From: Bartonella sp. 220B
GTDB taxonomy: Bacteria > Pseudomonadota > Alphaproteobacteria > Rhizobiales > Rhizobiaceae
DNA length: 64,000 bases
NCBI RefSeq assembly: GCF_026930205.1
Contig: NZ_JANHOI010000001.1
Span: 332,431 to 396,430 of the forward strand
Direction of reading: 5' to 3'
Shown in pieces: positions 39,375 to 49,811 of this stretch (within the stretch, counting starts at the first letter, position 1; each line of letters starts with the position of its first letter). The notes under the pieces were generated by a model, which worked only from the letters and a program-made list of their open reading frames with translations, had not been told where the DNA came from and searched no databases. Made by a program: the position numbers and the translations under genes.

Positions 39375-40567
39375 TGGGTTTTCGGACACTTGATGATGTT
39401 GATGTTACGGGAAAACGTGTTCTTGTGCGGGTCGATTTTAATGTTCCAATGGCGCAAGGAAAAGTTTGTGATGAGACGCGTCTCAAACGGCATAAAGAGA
39501 CACTGGTAGAATTACAAAAGCGTGGTGCTAAACTTATCCTTCTTTCTCATTGTGGGCGCCCTAAGGGAAAGGTGGAACCAGAATTCTCACTGCGCCCCGT
39601 TGTGCCAGTGCTGGAAAAAATAATCAATCAACCTGTGATTTTTGCACCAGATTGTATTGGTCCTGCAGCGCAGAAAGCGGTTGAGGCATTGCAAAATGGT
39701 GGTGTTTTGCTGCTTGAAAATGTGCGTTTCCATTCTGGAGAAGAAAAAAATGATTGCTGTTTTGCTGAAGCTTTAGCCCATCATGGCGATCTCTATGTGA
39801 ATGATGCTTTTTCAGTCTCTCATCGTGCGCATGCTTCTGTAGAGGGAATAACACATTTATTGCCCTCCTATGCGGGGCGCTCGCTTCAGTGTGAATTGCA
39901 GGCATTAGAAAAAGGGCTTGGAAATCCAAAACATCCCGTGGTCGCAATTGTTGGAGGAGCAAAGGTTTCTAGTAAGCTTTTTGTGCTCAACCATTTGGTT
40001 GAAAAGGTTGATCATTTGGTTATTGGTGGGGGCATGGCTAATAGTTTTTTAGCAGCACAAGGTATGCATATTGGAAAGTCCTTGTGTGAAGATACACTCA
40101 TGGAAACGGTTAAAAAAATTATTAAAAAAGCACAAGAATGCCAATGTACAATTCTGCTTCCTGTAGATGCGATTGTTGGATTTCGCTTTGAAAAAAATAC
40201 CCCGCATCGTCTCTATGATATGGGAGATATTCCCGAAGAGGGCATGATTTTGGATATTGGAACACGCTCCATTGCCCATATCAATGCCGTGATTGATCAG
40301 GCTGCTACTCTTGTTTGGAATGGACCCCTTGGTGTTTTTGAAATGCCTCCTTTTGATCAAGGAACAATTGCTGTTGCACGTTATGCTGCAGAACGCAGTT
40401 TAACAGGGCAATTGGTTTCTATTGCTGGAGGAGGAGATACGGTTTTTGCTCTCAACCATGCTGGTGTTGCGCATGACTTTACTTATCTTTCAACCGCAGG
40501 AGGCGCTTTTTTAGAATGGATGGAAGGCAAAGTACTGCCTGGTATTCTTGCTCTCATGCAGGCTTAA
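39374..40567 (+). CDS. pgk: Phosphoglycerate kinase
   Basis: Transfers phosphate from 1,3-bisphosphoglycerate to ADP. The 397-residue product shows RVLVRVDFNVPM, the hinge and substrate segments LSHCGRPKGK and VNDAFSVSHRAHASVEG, and the nucleotide-binding GGAKVSSK and IAGGGDT segments. Two ATGs are adjacent (39371 and 39374); the second is chosen because AGAGGAAG is then better spaced and MGFRTLDD matches the family start. It is in line with gap and followed 107 bases later by fba. Confidence 0.96.
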   Translation: MGFRTLDDVDVTGKRVLVRVDFNVPMAQGKVCDETRLKRHKETLVELQKRGAKLILLSHCGRPKGKVEPEFSLRPVVPVLEKIINQPVIFAPDCIGPAAQKAVEALQNGGVLLLENVRFHSGEEKNDCCFAEALAHHGDLYVNDAFSVSHRAHASVEGITHLLPSYAGRSLQCELQALEKGLGNPKHPVVAIVGGAKVSSKLFVLNHLVEKVDHLVIGGGMANSFLAAQGMHIGKSLCEDTLMETVKKIIKKAQECQCTILLPVDAIVGFRFEKNTPHRLYDMGDIPEEGMILDIGTRSIAHINAVIDQAATLVWNGPLGVFEMPPFDQGTIAVARYAAERSLTGQLVSIAGGGDTVFALNHAGVAHDFTYLSTAGGAFLEWMEGKVLPGILALMQA

Positions 40568-40674
40568 AGGCTGATGTGAAGGGAATTTATATTCATAGGA
40601 TTGTGTAAAGTGTGTCAATGTGTTGCTCACTTTTGAAAGTTAAGACAGAATGACAGAATAAAGAGGATTTTTTT

Positions 40675-41706
40675 ATGAATGAACGTCTCGAAGATATAGC
40701 ACTTGCGCTGGTTTGTGCAGGGAAAGGTATTTTGGCAGCAGATGAAAGTACTGCAACGATTGGAAAGCGTTTTGAAAGCATTGGTGTTGAATGCAACGAG
40801 GATAATCGCCGCGCTTATCGTGAAATGCTTTTTAGCGCAAAAGAAGCCATGGAAAGCGCTATCTCTGGTGTTATCTTATTTGATGAAACCATTCGTCAAA
40901 AAGCATCATCTGGGAAAATGTTGACAGATCTGATTCGTGATGCGGGGGCTTTGCCCGGTATTAAAGTTGATAGCGGTGCTAAACCCTTGGCGGCTTTTCC
41001 GCAGGAAATGATTACAGAAGGATTGGATGGTCTTCGTGAACGTTTAAAAGATTATTATGCTTTAGGAGCCCGTTTTGCCAAATGGCGGGCGGTGATTGCA
41101 ATTGATGGACACACTTTGCCAACAAGAGGAGCAATACGCCAAAATGCACAAGCTCTCGCGCGTTATGCTGCTTTGTGTCAAGAAGCTGGACTTGTGCCGA
41201 TTGTTGAACCAGAAGTGCTTATGGATGGGGTTTCGCGTCAACATTCTATTGCGCGCTGCTTTGAGGTAACACATGCTGTCTTACATACGGTGTTTCAAGA
41301 ATTGTTTGAGGCACGGGTTAGCTTGGAGGGCATGATTTTAAAGCCCAATATGGTGATTGATGGAAAAGATGCGCGTAACGCTTGCGTTGAAGAGGTGGCG
41401 GAAAAAACGGTTCAGGTTCTTAAACAAACGGTCCCTGCTGCTGTTCCAGGAATTGCTTTTCTCTCTGGAGGACAATCCGATCAAGAAGCAACGGCACATT
41501 TGTCTGCTATCAATGCTTTGGGAAAACACCCTTGGAAATTGACCTTTTCTTATGGACGTGCTTTGCAAGCCGCCGCCTTAAAGGCATGGGGTGGAAAAGC
41601 AGAAAATGTTGCTGCCGCACAAAAAGCTTTTTGTCATCGTGCACGCATGAATCATCTTGCTGCTTTAGGACAATGGACACAAGAGCACGAAAAAGCTTGT
41701 GCTTGA
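40675..41706 (+). CDS. fba: Fructose-bisphosphate aldolase, class I
   Basis: Splits fructose 1,6-bisphosphate into two triose phosphates by a Schiff-base mechanism. The 343-residue product is of the animal-type class I family: ILAADESTATIGKRFE near the N-terminus, KWRAVI (about 137-142), PIVEPEVLMDG, the Schiff-base lysine in MILKPNMVIDG (about residue 222), and FLSGGQSDQEAT. There is no zinc class II aldolase in the window. It closes the tkt-gap-pgk-fba run, and a strong terminator lies 375 bases later. Confidence 0.95.
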   Translation: MNERLEDIALALVCAGKGILAADESTATIGKRFESIGVECNEDNRRAYREMLFSAKEAMESAISGVILFDETIRQKASSGKMLTDLIRDAGALPGIKVDSGAKPLAAFPQEMITEGLDGLRERLKDYYALGARFAKWRAVIAIDGHTLPTRGAIRQNAQALARYAALCQEAGLVPIVEPEVLMDGVSRQHSIARCFEVTHAVLHTVFQELFEARVSLEGMILKPNMVIDGKDARNACVEEVAEKTVQVLKQTVPAAVPGIAFLSGGQSDQEATAHLSAINALGKHPWKLTFSYGRALQAAALKAWGGKAENVAAAQKAFCHRARMNHLAALGQWTQEHEKACA

Positions 41707-42258
41707 AGGATAACATCTGGAGCAGTAACACTATGATAATGCATCAATTTTATGCTGCTTAAAAGAGTCTGAGATGGCGGGAGTATTCTCTTTATGCGCC
41801 TTTTTTCATGTGTAAAAACATGATCGGATGGTGGACGGTAAAATTCGGCATGCGGTTTGTGGATCGCATGTGCGTAGCAGCAGGCAACATTTGAAGATTA
41901 AAGTTTCTCAGAACAATTTTTGAATCTAAAAAGTGGAGACAATCCTCCAACCCATGATTATAATTTCTTTGTCTACGGGCTGTTTATCTGGTGGATGCGT
42001 TGTTCGCTTCATGTTCTAAGCTGTTTTTTTCTCGCAGTCGCTGTTTACAGTTTAAGCTTTCCTTGATTTCTCAATAAACAATAAAACCCCACTTTGAAAG
42101 TGGGGTTTTATCTGCATTGTTAAAGTGCTTTTAACAAAACGCTCAACTATAAAAGTCCTAAAACTGTATTTTCTCTAAAGCTAGAGCAGATTGACTGTCG
42201 CAACAACCACTCAATGCTTTGAAGAATCTTTTCGCTCATTATAGTCAGAAGGAGGTTT
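41707..42258. other. Gene-free stretch between fba and rpmE
   Basis: About 550 bases between convergent genes. No coding frame can be supported. It contains a strong bidirectional terminator at 42081-42110, listed separately. The distance from fba to that terminator leaves a long 3' untranslated tail. Confidence 0.45.
42081..42110. terminator. Bidirectional Rho-independent terminator
   Basis: AAAACCCCACTTT pairs with AAAGTGGGGTTTT around a very short loop, with A-rich bases on the left and TTTTAT on the right. It can stop transcription from fba (plus) and from rpmE (minus). Confidence 0.88.
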
Positions 42259-42480
42259 TTATAGCCCTAGACTTCCAAAACGATTTTTGAACTTGGAAAC
42301 ACGACCACCACGATCTACCAATGTTTGAGAGCCGCCTGTCCAAGCGGGATGAGTCGTTGGATCAATATCGAGATTCAGGACATCTCCTTCTTTCCCCCAA
42401 GTGGAGCGCGTTGTATATTGGGTGCCATCCGTCATAACAACGGTAATTTTGTGATAGTCTGGATGAATATTCGCTTTCAT
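42259..42480 (-). CDS. rpmE: 50S ribosomal protein L31 (zinc-free form)
   Basis: Ribosomal protein of 73 residues: [19 protein letters not shown] at the start, then [16 protein letters not shown] and [15 protein letters not shown]. The zinc-binding cysteines of C-plus L31 are absent, so this is the C-minus form common in alphaproteobacteria. A perfect 21-base tandem duplication lies in its leader (42489-42530). The gene is divergent from the ABC exporter gene. Confidence 0.96.
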   Translation of the reverse strand: MKANIHPDYHKITVVMTDGTQYTTRSTWGKEGDVLNLDIDPTTHPAWTGGSQTLVDRGGRVSKFKNRFGSLGL

Positions 42481-42488
42481 GTGGCAAA

Positions 42489-42530
42489 CCTTTTGCGTTT
42501 ATAAAATGACCTTTTGCGTTTATAAAATGA
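42489..42530 (-). repeat. Two perfect 21-bp tandem units in the rpmE leader
   Basis: The unit beginning CCTTTTGCGTTTATAAAA occurs twice with no gap (42489-42509 and 42510-42530), starting nine bases upstream of the rpmE ATG. Read on the minus strand, each unit contains TCATTTTATAAACGC. It could be a duplicated promoter or leader element. Confidence 0.7.
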
Positions 42531-42689
42531 AATGGCACTTTTTCACTTTTTAAGTGCGTTTCTCTTATCTTTTTGATAAATTGATTAAAGTACTACTCCT
42601 ATAACTGAGCACGCATTAAAAAACAAGTGTTCAAGATACATCATTTGCGTCAACAGTTATAGACAACCTCATAAAGTGAGCGAAAACCT

Positions 42690-44480
42690 ATGAATTTTTT
42701 CAATCATTCAGAAAAATCGACAAAACCTTCTACGACGAAACCTTCATTGTCTTCGCTTGCAACTTTTAGCCCTTATTTTGTGCGCTATCGCTGGTTGTTT
42801 ATCTTTGCTTTTCTTGCTTTGACTGTTGCTGCTGTTGTTACATTAGCTTTACCCGTTGCTATCGGAAAAATGTTTGATTATGGCTTTTCCACTTCAAGTC
42901 ACGGTCATATCAATTTTTATTTCTTTATTTTATTTGTCTTAGCTTTGCTTCTCGCACTTGCCTCCGCCTGCCGTTATTATTGCGTCATCACCTTGGGAGA
43001 ACGCATTGTTGCTGATTTACGGCGTGATGTTTTTGTCCATATTATGAAGCTTTCTCCTGCTTTTTTTGATAAATCTCATTCTGGTGAGCTTGTCTCAAGG
43101 TTGCTTACTGATACAACGCAAATAAAGTTAGCTGTTGGCTCAACTGCTTCTACGGCTTTACGTCATCTGATTGTGGTGATTGGCGCAATCGTGATGATGG
43201 TTATTACCAATGCTAAATTATCTGCGCTGGTGCTGCTCGCGATTCCTTTTGTTGCTATTCCATTGATTGTCTTTGGGCGCAGGGTTCGTACACGCACACG
43301 CGCAGCACAAGACCGCGTCGCCGATGCTAATGCATTGGCAACCGAACAGGTAAGCGCTATTCGTACTGTTCAGGCTTTTACTGCTGAAGGGCACGTTGCG
43401 ACACATTTTTCACAGTTGATTGAACGCGCCTTCCAGACAGCACGGGCTTCTGTAATCTTGCGTTCCTTTTTTACCGGTTTTGCGATTTTTCTGGTTTTTA
43501 GCAGTGTGGTTGCTGTTTTATGGATTGGCTCACGAGATGTCTTGAATGGTACTATGACGGCAGGTGCTTTAGGTCAATTTGTTCTCTATGCCGTTTTTGG
43601 AGCGACAACTTTTGCACAATTATCGGAACTTGGTGCCGAACTTATCCAAGCGGCAGGTGCTGCTGAACGGCTTGCCGAATTGTTGCAAGAACAGCCTACC
43701 ATTTCAACACCAAAAGTTCCTGTGCCATTTACACAACCTGTTCAAGGTGCAATTGTTTTTGACCAAGTTGATTTTAGTTATCCTTCCAGACCAGAAGAGA
43801 AGGTTTTGCGCTCTGTTTCCTTTTCTATCAAAGCGGGTGAGACGGTGGCTTTTGTTGGTGCTTCTGGTGCTGGGAAAAGTACACTTTTTTCTTTGATTCT
43901 CCGTTTTTATGACCCAATCAGCGGTAAAATCCAGTTTGATGGCGTGGAAATTAACCGTCTTTCTCTTCAAGATTTACGCGGTGCAATTTCTTATGTTCCA
44001 CAGGAGGTCGCTATTTTTGACGGAACATTGCGTGATAATATTGCTTTTGGTACTGAAAATGTCCGTGAAGAGCAGATTATTGCCGCTGCTAAAACAGCCA
44101 ATGCACTTGAATTTATTGAATCCTTACCAAAAGGTTTTGATACGCAAGTCGGAGAGCGGGGGACAATGCTTTCTGGTGGGCAAAAGCAACGTGTTGGGAT
44201 TGCGCGGGCGATTTTGCGAAATGCACCCCTGTTGCTGCTTGATGAAGCAACGTCAGCCTTAGATGCAAATAGTGAAAAATTGGTGCAAGAAGCCTTAGAA
44301 GGTTTGATGCAAAATCGCACAACCCTGGTTATTGCACACCGTTTGGCAACAATTTTGAAAGCAGATCGTATCCTAGTGATGGATAAAGGGACAATCGTTG
44401 AAGAAGGAACACATGCAGAACTCGTTGCGCAAAATGGTGTTTATGCCTACCTCGCTAAATTGCAATTTGCACACGAATAA
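42690..44480 (+). CDS. ABC exporter with fused membrane and ATPase domains (MsbA-like)
   Basis: Inner-membrane half-transporter, working as a homodimer, of 596 residues. Six membrane helices fill about residues 30-320. The ATPase domain has Walker A GASGAGKST (about 390-398), the signature LSGGQKQR, and Walker B LLLLDEATSALD with the catalytic glutamate, followed by the H-loop IAHRLAT. It belongs to the MsbA/LmrA-like group; in rhizobia close relatives sit beside rpmE. The substrate (lipid or drug) cannot be told. The N-terminus is Ser/Thr/Lys-rich. Confidence 0.92.
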   Translation: MNFFNHSEKSTKPSTTKPSLSSLATFSPYFVRYRWLFIFAFLALTVAAVVTLALPVAIGKMFDYGFSTSSHGHINFYFFILFVLALLLALASACRYYCVITLGERIVADLRRDVFVHIMKLSPAFFDKSHSGELVSRLLTDTTQIKLAVGSTASTALRHLIVVIGAIVMMVITNAKLSALVLLAIPFVAIPLIVFGRRVRTRTRAAQDRVADANALATEQVSAIRTVQAFTAEGHVATHFSQLIERAFQTARASVILRSFFTGFAIFLVFSSVVAVLWIGSRDVLNGTMTAGALGQFVLYAVFGATTFAQLSELGAELIQAAGAAERLAELLQEQPTISTPKVPVPFTQPVQGAIVFDQVDFSYPSRPEEKVLRSVSFSIKAGETVAFVGASGAGKSTLFSLILRFYDPISGKIQFDGVEINRLSLQDLRGAISYVPQEVAIFDGTLRDNIAFGTENVREEQIIAAAKTANALEFIESLPKGFDTQVGERGTMLSGGQKQRVGIARAILRNAPLLLLDEATSALDANSEKLVQEALEGLMQNRTTLVIAHRLATILKADRILVMDKGTIVEEGTHAELVAQNGVYAYLAKLQFAHE

Positions 44481-44856
44481 GCTTCCTCAATAAAGAATTA
44501 GTCTTTTTATCGTTTTACTGTCAATTGCACGTCCCCTTTCGGCTTTTTGTGGGGGGCTGTTGTTGGTAAAAAGGCATCTCTGGATGATAAAAACACGCAC
44601 GTTTTGCAGAATTTAAGAACACGGCATCGTTTTTAAGGGCGCGTAGCACCCGATGAGAGATTATAAGCAAAAAAAGCGGCATTGTTAAATACAATTTGTT
44701 GCACAATTTCTCATGACAAGATCTATATTTTGTATGTTATTCTTTTAATGATGGAATATCTAGTGGATTGAAGTTTTCAATGAAACATATTGATACAACG
44801 GTAAAGAATTAATTAAAGAGCTGCACAAATGATTAACGAACAAGAAGGCGGCAATA
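44481..44856. other. Gene-free stretch after the ABC exporter
   Basis: About 375 bases with no supported gene or terminator. It marks the change from core genes to an accessory, frameshifted gene. Confidence 0.4.
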
Positions 44857-46155
44857 ATGAGTGCATCTACTGTAATGATGGTGATAGTCTTTGCAGGAAT
44901 CATTATAGTTGCTTTTCTTTGGGATGCAGTAGTTAGGCATAAAAAGGCATTTGTCGAACTATACGAGCAATTTGAGAAATTCGCGACACTCAAAAATCGC
45001 GAGTGTGAGATATATAAAGATATTATTGCACAATGGGAGGAAAAGCTTTTTAAAAAAACCAAAAAATACCAAGTGAATGGATTGAACAATGGGATGAGGG
45101 AGTAGAACAGTGGGAAGATGACATTCTCAAAATAAAGTGCCCTGGAGAGTTTGTTTCCACAAGTGGACAGCGACATCCCATGATAGAAGGTATTTGTGCA
45201 CAAGGATATGCAGATACATTTTTCTTTATGAGCAAGCGCTGAAAGCAAAGCTCACTGCTGAGCACATTGAAAGATTCAACGAACTAATGACGCGCCCAAT
45301 TTTTAAGACCACTTATCGTAAAGTTGTGCGATTGATGAAAAAGAATGGGATAATTGTTGAAAGATTTATAGATCCGCTGACGAAAAAAAACAACACAAAC
45401 CTACGATGTTGTTTCTTCATTGGTGGTTATATATGGTTGATGATATGATTATGGCACTGTACGAACAGCAACAAAAAGATAAGGCTTCAGAGGAGGCTGG
45501 GGGATATTATTGTGATTTAGCATTTTGGGGAGACGACTTGGAATATACACCTCGTCGATATGATGATATACCTCAATATACAGAATATGAAACGCTAAAA
45601 AAGATAATAGGACGATTTGGTTCTATGCCAGGTAATTGTGAGGTATTATGCATTTGTAAAAGAGAGCTTTTATCATTATTGTATGATACTTCCAGCGATT
45701 ATAAAGCGGCAAGAGAAATTTTTATTCATTATAAGATGCTGATTGATGCGGTAAAAGAGGGCTATCTTTCCTTTGATTTTGATAATGCTTATTATGAAGT
45801 TAAACACAAACTCAGTAAGTATAAAAAGAGAGATAAAGAGAAGAAAAAAGATCTGTGCTTTGATGAGGAGCCTCCAACATTTGAAGAGGCTTATAAATTG
45901 GGAGTTATAGAATGGATGAAGAGTGCAAATAAGGAATGTTATGATCTGTTGATTTTTTGGAAGAGGCTTGTCAAAATAGGAAATTCAATAGAAAAGCTAA
46001 AAATCATCTTTGGTGATGAAAAGGTGGAGGCACTGAGAGAGGCTATCGAAAAAGAACAAGAACAGTTTGCAAGTGAAATAGAAGCAGCGATTCTTAGAAA
46101 TCAATATTTTCGTTGTCATAAATCTCGTGCCTATTTGACCGGTTATCTTCAATGA
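44857..46155 (+). pseudogene. Unknown gene broken by about three frameshifts
   Basis: Four reading-frame pieces follow one another with little overlap and the same highly charged style: 44857-45053 (MSASTVMMVIVFAGIIIVAF, one N-terminal membrane helix), 45054-45242 (IPSEWIEQWDEGVEQWEDDI), about 45225-45390 (ALKAKLTAEHIERFNELMTR), and about 45383-46155 (the longest, about 250 codons, with EAGGYYCDLAFWGDDLEYTP and EEPPTFEEAYKLGVIEWMKS). The frame changes fall at or near homopolymers: seven A at 45052, five T near 45220 and eight A at 45382. Joined, they would give a protein of about 430 residues with an N-terminal anchor. I do not recognise the family. The last piece alone could still be expressed from ATG codons around 45406-45445. 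Confidence 0.55.
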
Positions 46156-46659
46156 TTATAATGTGTGAAATGATCATAGAAATGCAGTGGTTTATTGGAG
46201 CCTCTCGCGTGTTTTGGTGAAAAATGTTGAGAATAAAACGCAAGGGGGGCTTTAAGATATGCGTGGAGGGTGGTTTTCTAGATGATGTTGCAGAAAGATG
46301 AGAGAGAGGCTGCGGGCTTGCTTGCTTCAATCATAGCTTTAGCAAATTGGGGGCTTTTAAAATCCTTGCAAATCTATTGTGTGAAATTGTGTGGATTGAA
46401 ATGAGGGGGAATATTATTATGACAAGTATAGGATAGAGGGCTCGAATATCTGAGAGAGAAATGCCTTTGTGAGGTGTTTTTCCCGTTTCATGGGAATGAG
46501 TTCATTGCTTGTGATGGTACTTTTTTGTGAAATAGAGCGTTTTCGTCTGCTTTATCTGTGTCAGTAATAAAATTACCAGCTTTATGAACCAATAACATAT
46601 TGGTTTAGAAAGTGGAAAGTGATGCTCTCAAGGGTGCTTTGAAGAATATTTTTTGAGAT
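46156..46659. other. Gene-free stretch before suhB
   Basis: About 500 bases with no supported gene, between a broken accessory gene and the convergent suhB. Confidence 0.4.
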
Positions 46660-47451
46660 TTAAAGACCTTTTTTGAGGGTTTCTTCTAATTTTTTGCGAA
46701 TGCGTTCATTGCCCGCGATGATATTTTTTTTGCGAAATATCGCGTCGCCCCCTTCTTTATCGGTGACAAAACCACCAGCTTCGCGCACCATCAGTATTCC
46801 AGCAGCCATATCCCAAATTTGCAAATTGTCTTCCCAAAATCCATCGGTTCTGCCAGCTGCAACATAAGCTAAATCAAGAGCAGCAGCACCAAAACGGCGA
46901 AGTCCAGCAACTTCCGCCATTACATTGCGCAATTCGATAAGATATGCTCCATGATTTGGACGCCCAAAATGGGGCATGCCCGTTGCAATGACACAATCTT
47001 CTAATCGGCGGCGTGCGGAAACACGACAGCGCCGGTCATTAAAAAAAGCACCACCACCGCGTTCAGCAGTAAAGAGTTCATCACTCACGGGATTATAAAT
47101 GACAGCAGCAACAATTTTCCCCTGACTTTCTAAGGCAATGGAAACAGCAAAAAAAGGAATGCCATGGAGAAAATTGGTTGTGCCATCCAAAGGATCAACA
47201 ATGAAACGATGTTGTGAATCTTCACCAATAATTTCTTCAGATTCTTCCATCACAAAACCAAACTTGGGCCGTGCTTTGCTTAATTCATTGAAGATAATTT
47301 TTTCTGCTTTGCGATCCGCTTGGCTTACATAATCTGCTGGTCCTTTTAAAGACACTTGCAAATTTTGCACTTCACCGTAATCACGCACCAGAGAGCGTCC
47401 AGCTTTCATTGCGGCTTGCACCATGACATTCATGATTGCAGAATGGGCCAT
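46660..47451 (-). CDS. suhB: Inositol monophosphatase family protein (SuhB-like)
   Basis: Lithium-sensitive phosphatase family; SuhB also binds RNA polymerase in enterobacteria. Motif 1 is VMEESEE, motif 2 DPLDGTTNFLHGIP and motif 3 WDMAAGILMVREAGG; all metal ligands are present. The second in-frame ATG (47451) is chosen because AAGGAAG precedes it, giving 263 residues; the frame starts at 47466. It lies immediately after efp on the same strand, so the two form an operon. Confidence 0.93.
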   Translation of the reverse strand: MAHSAIMNVMVQAAMKAGRSLVRDYGEVQNLQVSLKGPADYVSQADRKAEKIIFNELSKARPKFGFVMEESEEIIGEDSQHRFIVDPLDGTTNFLHGIPFFAVSIALESQGKIVAAVIYNPVSDELFTAERGGGAFFNDRRCRVSARRRLEDCVIATGMPHFGRPNHGAYLIELRNVMAEVAGLRRFGAAALDLAYVAAGRTDGFWEDNLQIWDMAAGILMVREAGGFVTDKEGGDAIFRKKNIIAGNERIRKKLEETLKKGL

Positions 47452-47466
47452 CTGTTCTTCCTTCAT

Positions 47467-48039
47467 TTATCCTTTTTCATTTGCACGACGCAAATAAATC
47501 AATTCGTTGGTGTCGACAATGACACGTTCACCGGCATTAATAAAAGGTGGTACAAGAATCCGCATACCATTTTCAAGAATGGCAGGCTTATAAGAGGAGG
47601 TGACCGTTTGCCCTTTGATGGCAGGGTCCGCTTCTGCAATCGTTACAGTGACTTGATCTGGAAGTGAGATGCCAATGGGCTTTTCTTGATAAAGTTCAAC
47701 GGTAACTGTCATCCCATCTTGGAGAAAAGCGGCACGCTCACCAACAAAATCTTTTTGCAATTCAAGTTGTTCATAGGATTGGGAATCCATAAAGACCAAA
47801 GCATCCCCTTGTTCATAAAGGAAGGTAAAATCCTTTTGTTCAAGGCGCACGCGTTCAACCGTTTCAGCGGCACGAAAGCGTTCATTGAGTTTTGTACCAT
47901 CAATCAAATTTTTCATTTCAACTTGATTAAAGGCACCACCTTTTCCTGGTTTTACCGCATTGCATTTTACAGCAACCCATAAGCTTCCTTGGTGCTCGAT
48001 TACATTGCCAGGACGAATTTCATTGCCATTAATTTTCAT
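47467..48039 (-). CDS. efp: Elongation factor P
   Basis: Relieves ribosome stalling at proline runs. The ATG at 48039 gives the canonical start [20 protein letters not shown] and 190 residues; the frame runs 26 codons further upstream, without family support. The KOW-like domain I carries the loop PGKGGAF, with the modifiable lysine at residue 33, matching forms modified by EpmA-type lysylation. Domains II and III are complete (YLRRANEKG tail). suhB follows directly. Confidence 0.96.
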   Translation of the reverse strand: MKINGNEIRPGNVIEHQGSLWVAVKCNAVKPGKGGAFNQVEMKNLIDGTKLNERFRAAETVERVRLEQKDFTFLYEQGDALVFMDSQSYEQLELQKDFVGERAAFLQDGMTVTVELYQEKPIGISLPDQVTVTIAEADPAIKGQTVTSSYKPAILENGMRILVPPFINAGERVIVDTNELIYLRRANEKG

Positions 48040-48535
48040 CGTTTCTATCCAATTCCATTCTTGCAAAAAGAACTCTCTTGTTGTCTTTATGGCGCTTTTC
48101 TTTGCTGCCTTTAACAATAAGCTCTTTTGTTATTTTCAGGCTCAAATCCATTTGATAAGCTTTGCAGCTCTCTCATGGTCCTGTGTGCTCTTCATGAGTT
48201 TTCTCATGTTTTTGGCAAAGAGAAAAGCTTAAGTAAAAAGGACCTTTATGTTTTTTGCTTTTCATTTCTTTGCAAGACCATAAAAAGTGCTCAGACGCAA
48301 GTCTTTTAAAAATTTGCACAAAATTTTTTTAGAATTTTTTAGGGGGGCATCCCGTTGTGTCGTAAAATATCATAATTGATGGCAATGATATAATTGATGA
48401 AGATGATATAAGTTCCGTAAAATCATGAGATGTTTTTATGAGAATATGTGATGAATATTTGAAGATGGAGTTTGTTATAGTGTCTCATGTGATAGAGCTT
48501 GGTGTGTACTATCGTATGATGTTAGCTTGCATTTT
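48040..48535. other. Gene-free stretch upstream of efp
   Basis: About 495 AT-rich bases holding the efp promoter region and no supported gene. The accessory zone begins at its right edge with a ruined HTH gene. Confidence 0.4.
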
Positions 48536-48868
48536 AATCAGAGATCAGCGGTAAAATGGCTCTTTGTTTCATCGAGGTTAGAACTCTCAATCTTTTGAGC
48601 AGCAGGTATTTCCTGTGCTTAATGCAATTTCATTGGAAGGTTGCTGTTTTGTTAAGAGATCAGCATAAAAAAAGACAAGCAGAACATTCAAGATATAGAC
48701 AATTTCTTTTAAGTGCCCTGCGCTGACAGGATTTAAGCTTTTTTCATATTTTTGAATTTGTTGCGCGCTTACACCTAAATGGTGCCCTCATGCTTTCTGA
48801 GACATTTTCAACATTTTTCGCCTAAAACGAATTTTTTTGCCTATAAAAATATCGTTATGAGGATTTTA
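48536..48868 (-). pseudogene. Ruined Brt-linked HTH gene (cassette IV)
   Basis: On the minus strand this is a degenerate copy of the HTH genes at 34.1, 52.2 and 58.5 kb. Plus-strand blocks such as CATATTTTTGAATTTGTTGC, GAATTTTTTTGCCTAT and AGATCAGCGGTAAAATGGC match those genes in order. Small deletions and stop codons destroy the frame. Near its 5' end, around codons 6-9, the match stops at GGATTTT (48861-48867); it resumes about 945 bases away at 49812, inside the cassette IV leader remnant. The gene was therefore cut by an insertion. Confidence 0.75.
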
Positions 48869-49017
48869 CCAATATCCTAGAAAATGCTACAGGGTATATA
48901 GAAAGCTATTTAGCTGCTTCAATTACAGATAAGCCAAGTTTTGCATCTACATCTTCACATAATAATTCGCTAGGGTGTGGAGCATTTTCATTGTTTTTAG
49001 GACTCTTCTTTCCTTAA
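48853..49017 (+). pseudogene. Short coding remnant inside the cassette IV insertion
   Basis: A 54-codon open frame without a start codon reads RYEDFTNILENATGYIESYL ... LGCGAFSLFLGLFFP and stops. The polar stretch followed by a hydrophobic C-terminus looks protein-like rather than random. It may be the 3' end of an incoming gene. No family was recognised. Confidence 0.3.
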
Positions 49018-49187
49018 ATCTTAAAGCTATAACTTACATTATTTTATATCGTTACAATATATAATAAAATTTATCCGCTCTGGCTAAACTGAGGGTTTTT
49101 ATTGAGGTGCAAATTTCTTTGCTTTTCGCAAGAACTTTTAAGTCTTGACGTTTAAAATATAAATAACGTTTACATTAAATAGTGCGT

Positions 49188-49586
49188 TCATCTAGGACGA
49201 GTACTTATATGAGCACGTGGCTCTCCGGCAACATTATACTGAAGAAGAGATAATATAACTCTATTATTTAATCGTATGCTATAACTCAAATTTACGCCCA
49301 TGTTTTTCTGCTTTTGAGGTTGATCTGTGTAGATCACATTATATCCATTCTGTCGCAATAGATTGATAAATAAAGGAGTAAAATTGTCTGCTGTATCATT
49401 TTTCTTTATAAGAAGTGTGGTTGTAGCTGGTGGTAAAGGTCTTTTTATATTGCCAATAAAATCGCCAGCGACTAATTTTGCCTGATGTTTCGTAAGACTT
49501 TGATCAACATAATTTGATGAATAACTGCCTACAGATGCACACCCTGCCACCAACACAACCGGTGATACCAATAAATATTTTAACAT
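49188..49586 (-). CDS. Lipoprotein resembling conjugal transfer TrbH
   Basis: A 132-residue predicted lipoprotein: the signal MLKYLLVSPVVLVAGC ends in an LVAGC lipobox at residue 16. The mature part has PLPPATTTLLIKKNDTADNF and TPLFINLLRQNGYNVIYTD, which resembles TrbH of plasmid transfer systems (PPAxTTL ... F...L...LRxxGYxV). A TrbH-like role at the outer membrane is inferred, not proven, and no other transfer gene is nearby. It is the only intact gene of the roughly 945-base segment that interrupts cassette IV. Confidence 0.55.
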   Translation of the reverse strand: MLKYLLVSPVVLVAGCASVGSYSSNYVDQSLTKHQAKLVAGDFIGNIKRPLPPATTTLLIKKNDTADNFTPLFINLLRQNGYNVIYTDQPQKQKNMGVNLSYSIRLNNRVILSLLQYNVAGEPRAHISTRPR

Positions 49587-49811
49587 TTTAATTCCCCCTT
49601 ATTATTGCTCGTTATTGCTAGACTCTCTTGAGAAGTTTCTATTCCAGAAATAAGAACAACTTTACTCATAACGACACTAACAACATATCAGGTTTCAATC
49701 AAGCGGTAATTAATCAATGAATAATGGCTACAGCTTTCGTTTAAGGCTGCTTGAAGTGTTTCTTGCGGCGTATTTTTAATAAACTGCTGCTTTTAGTGAT
49801 TGCGATAAAAA

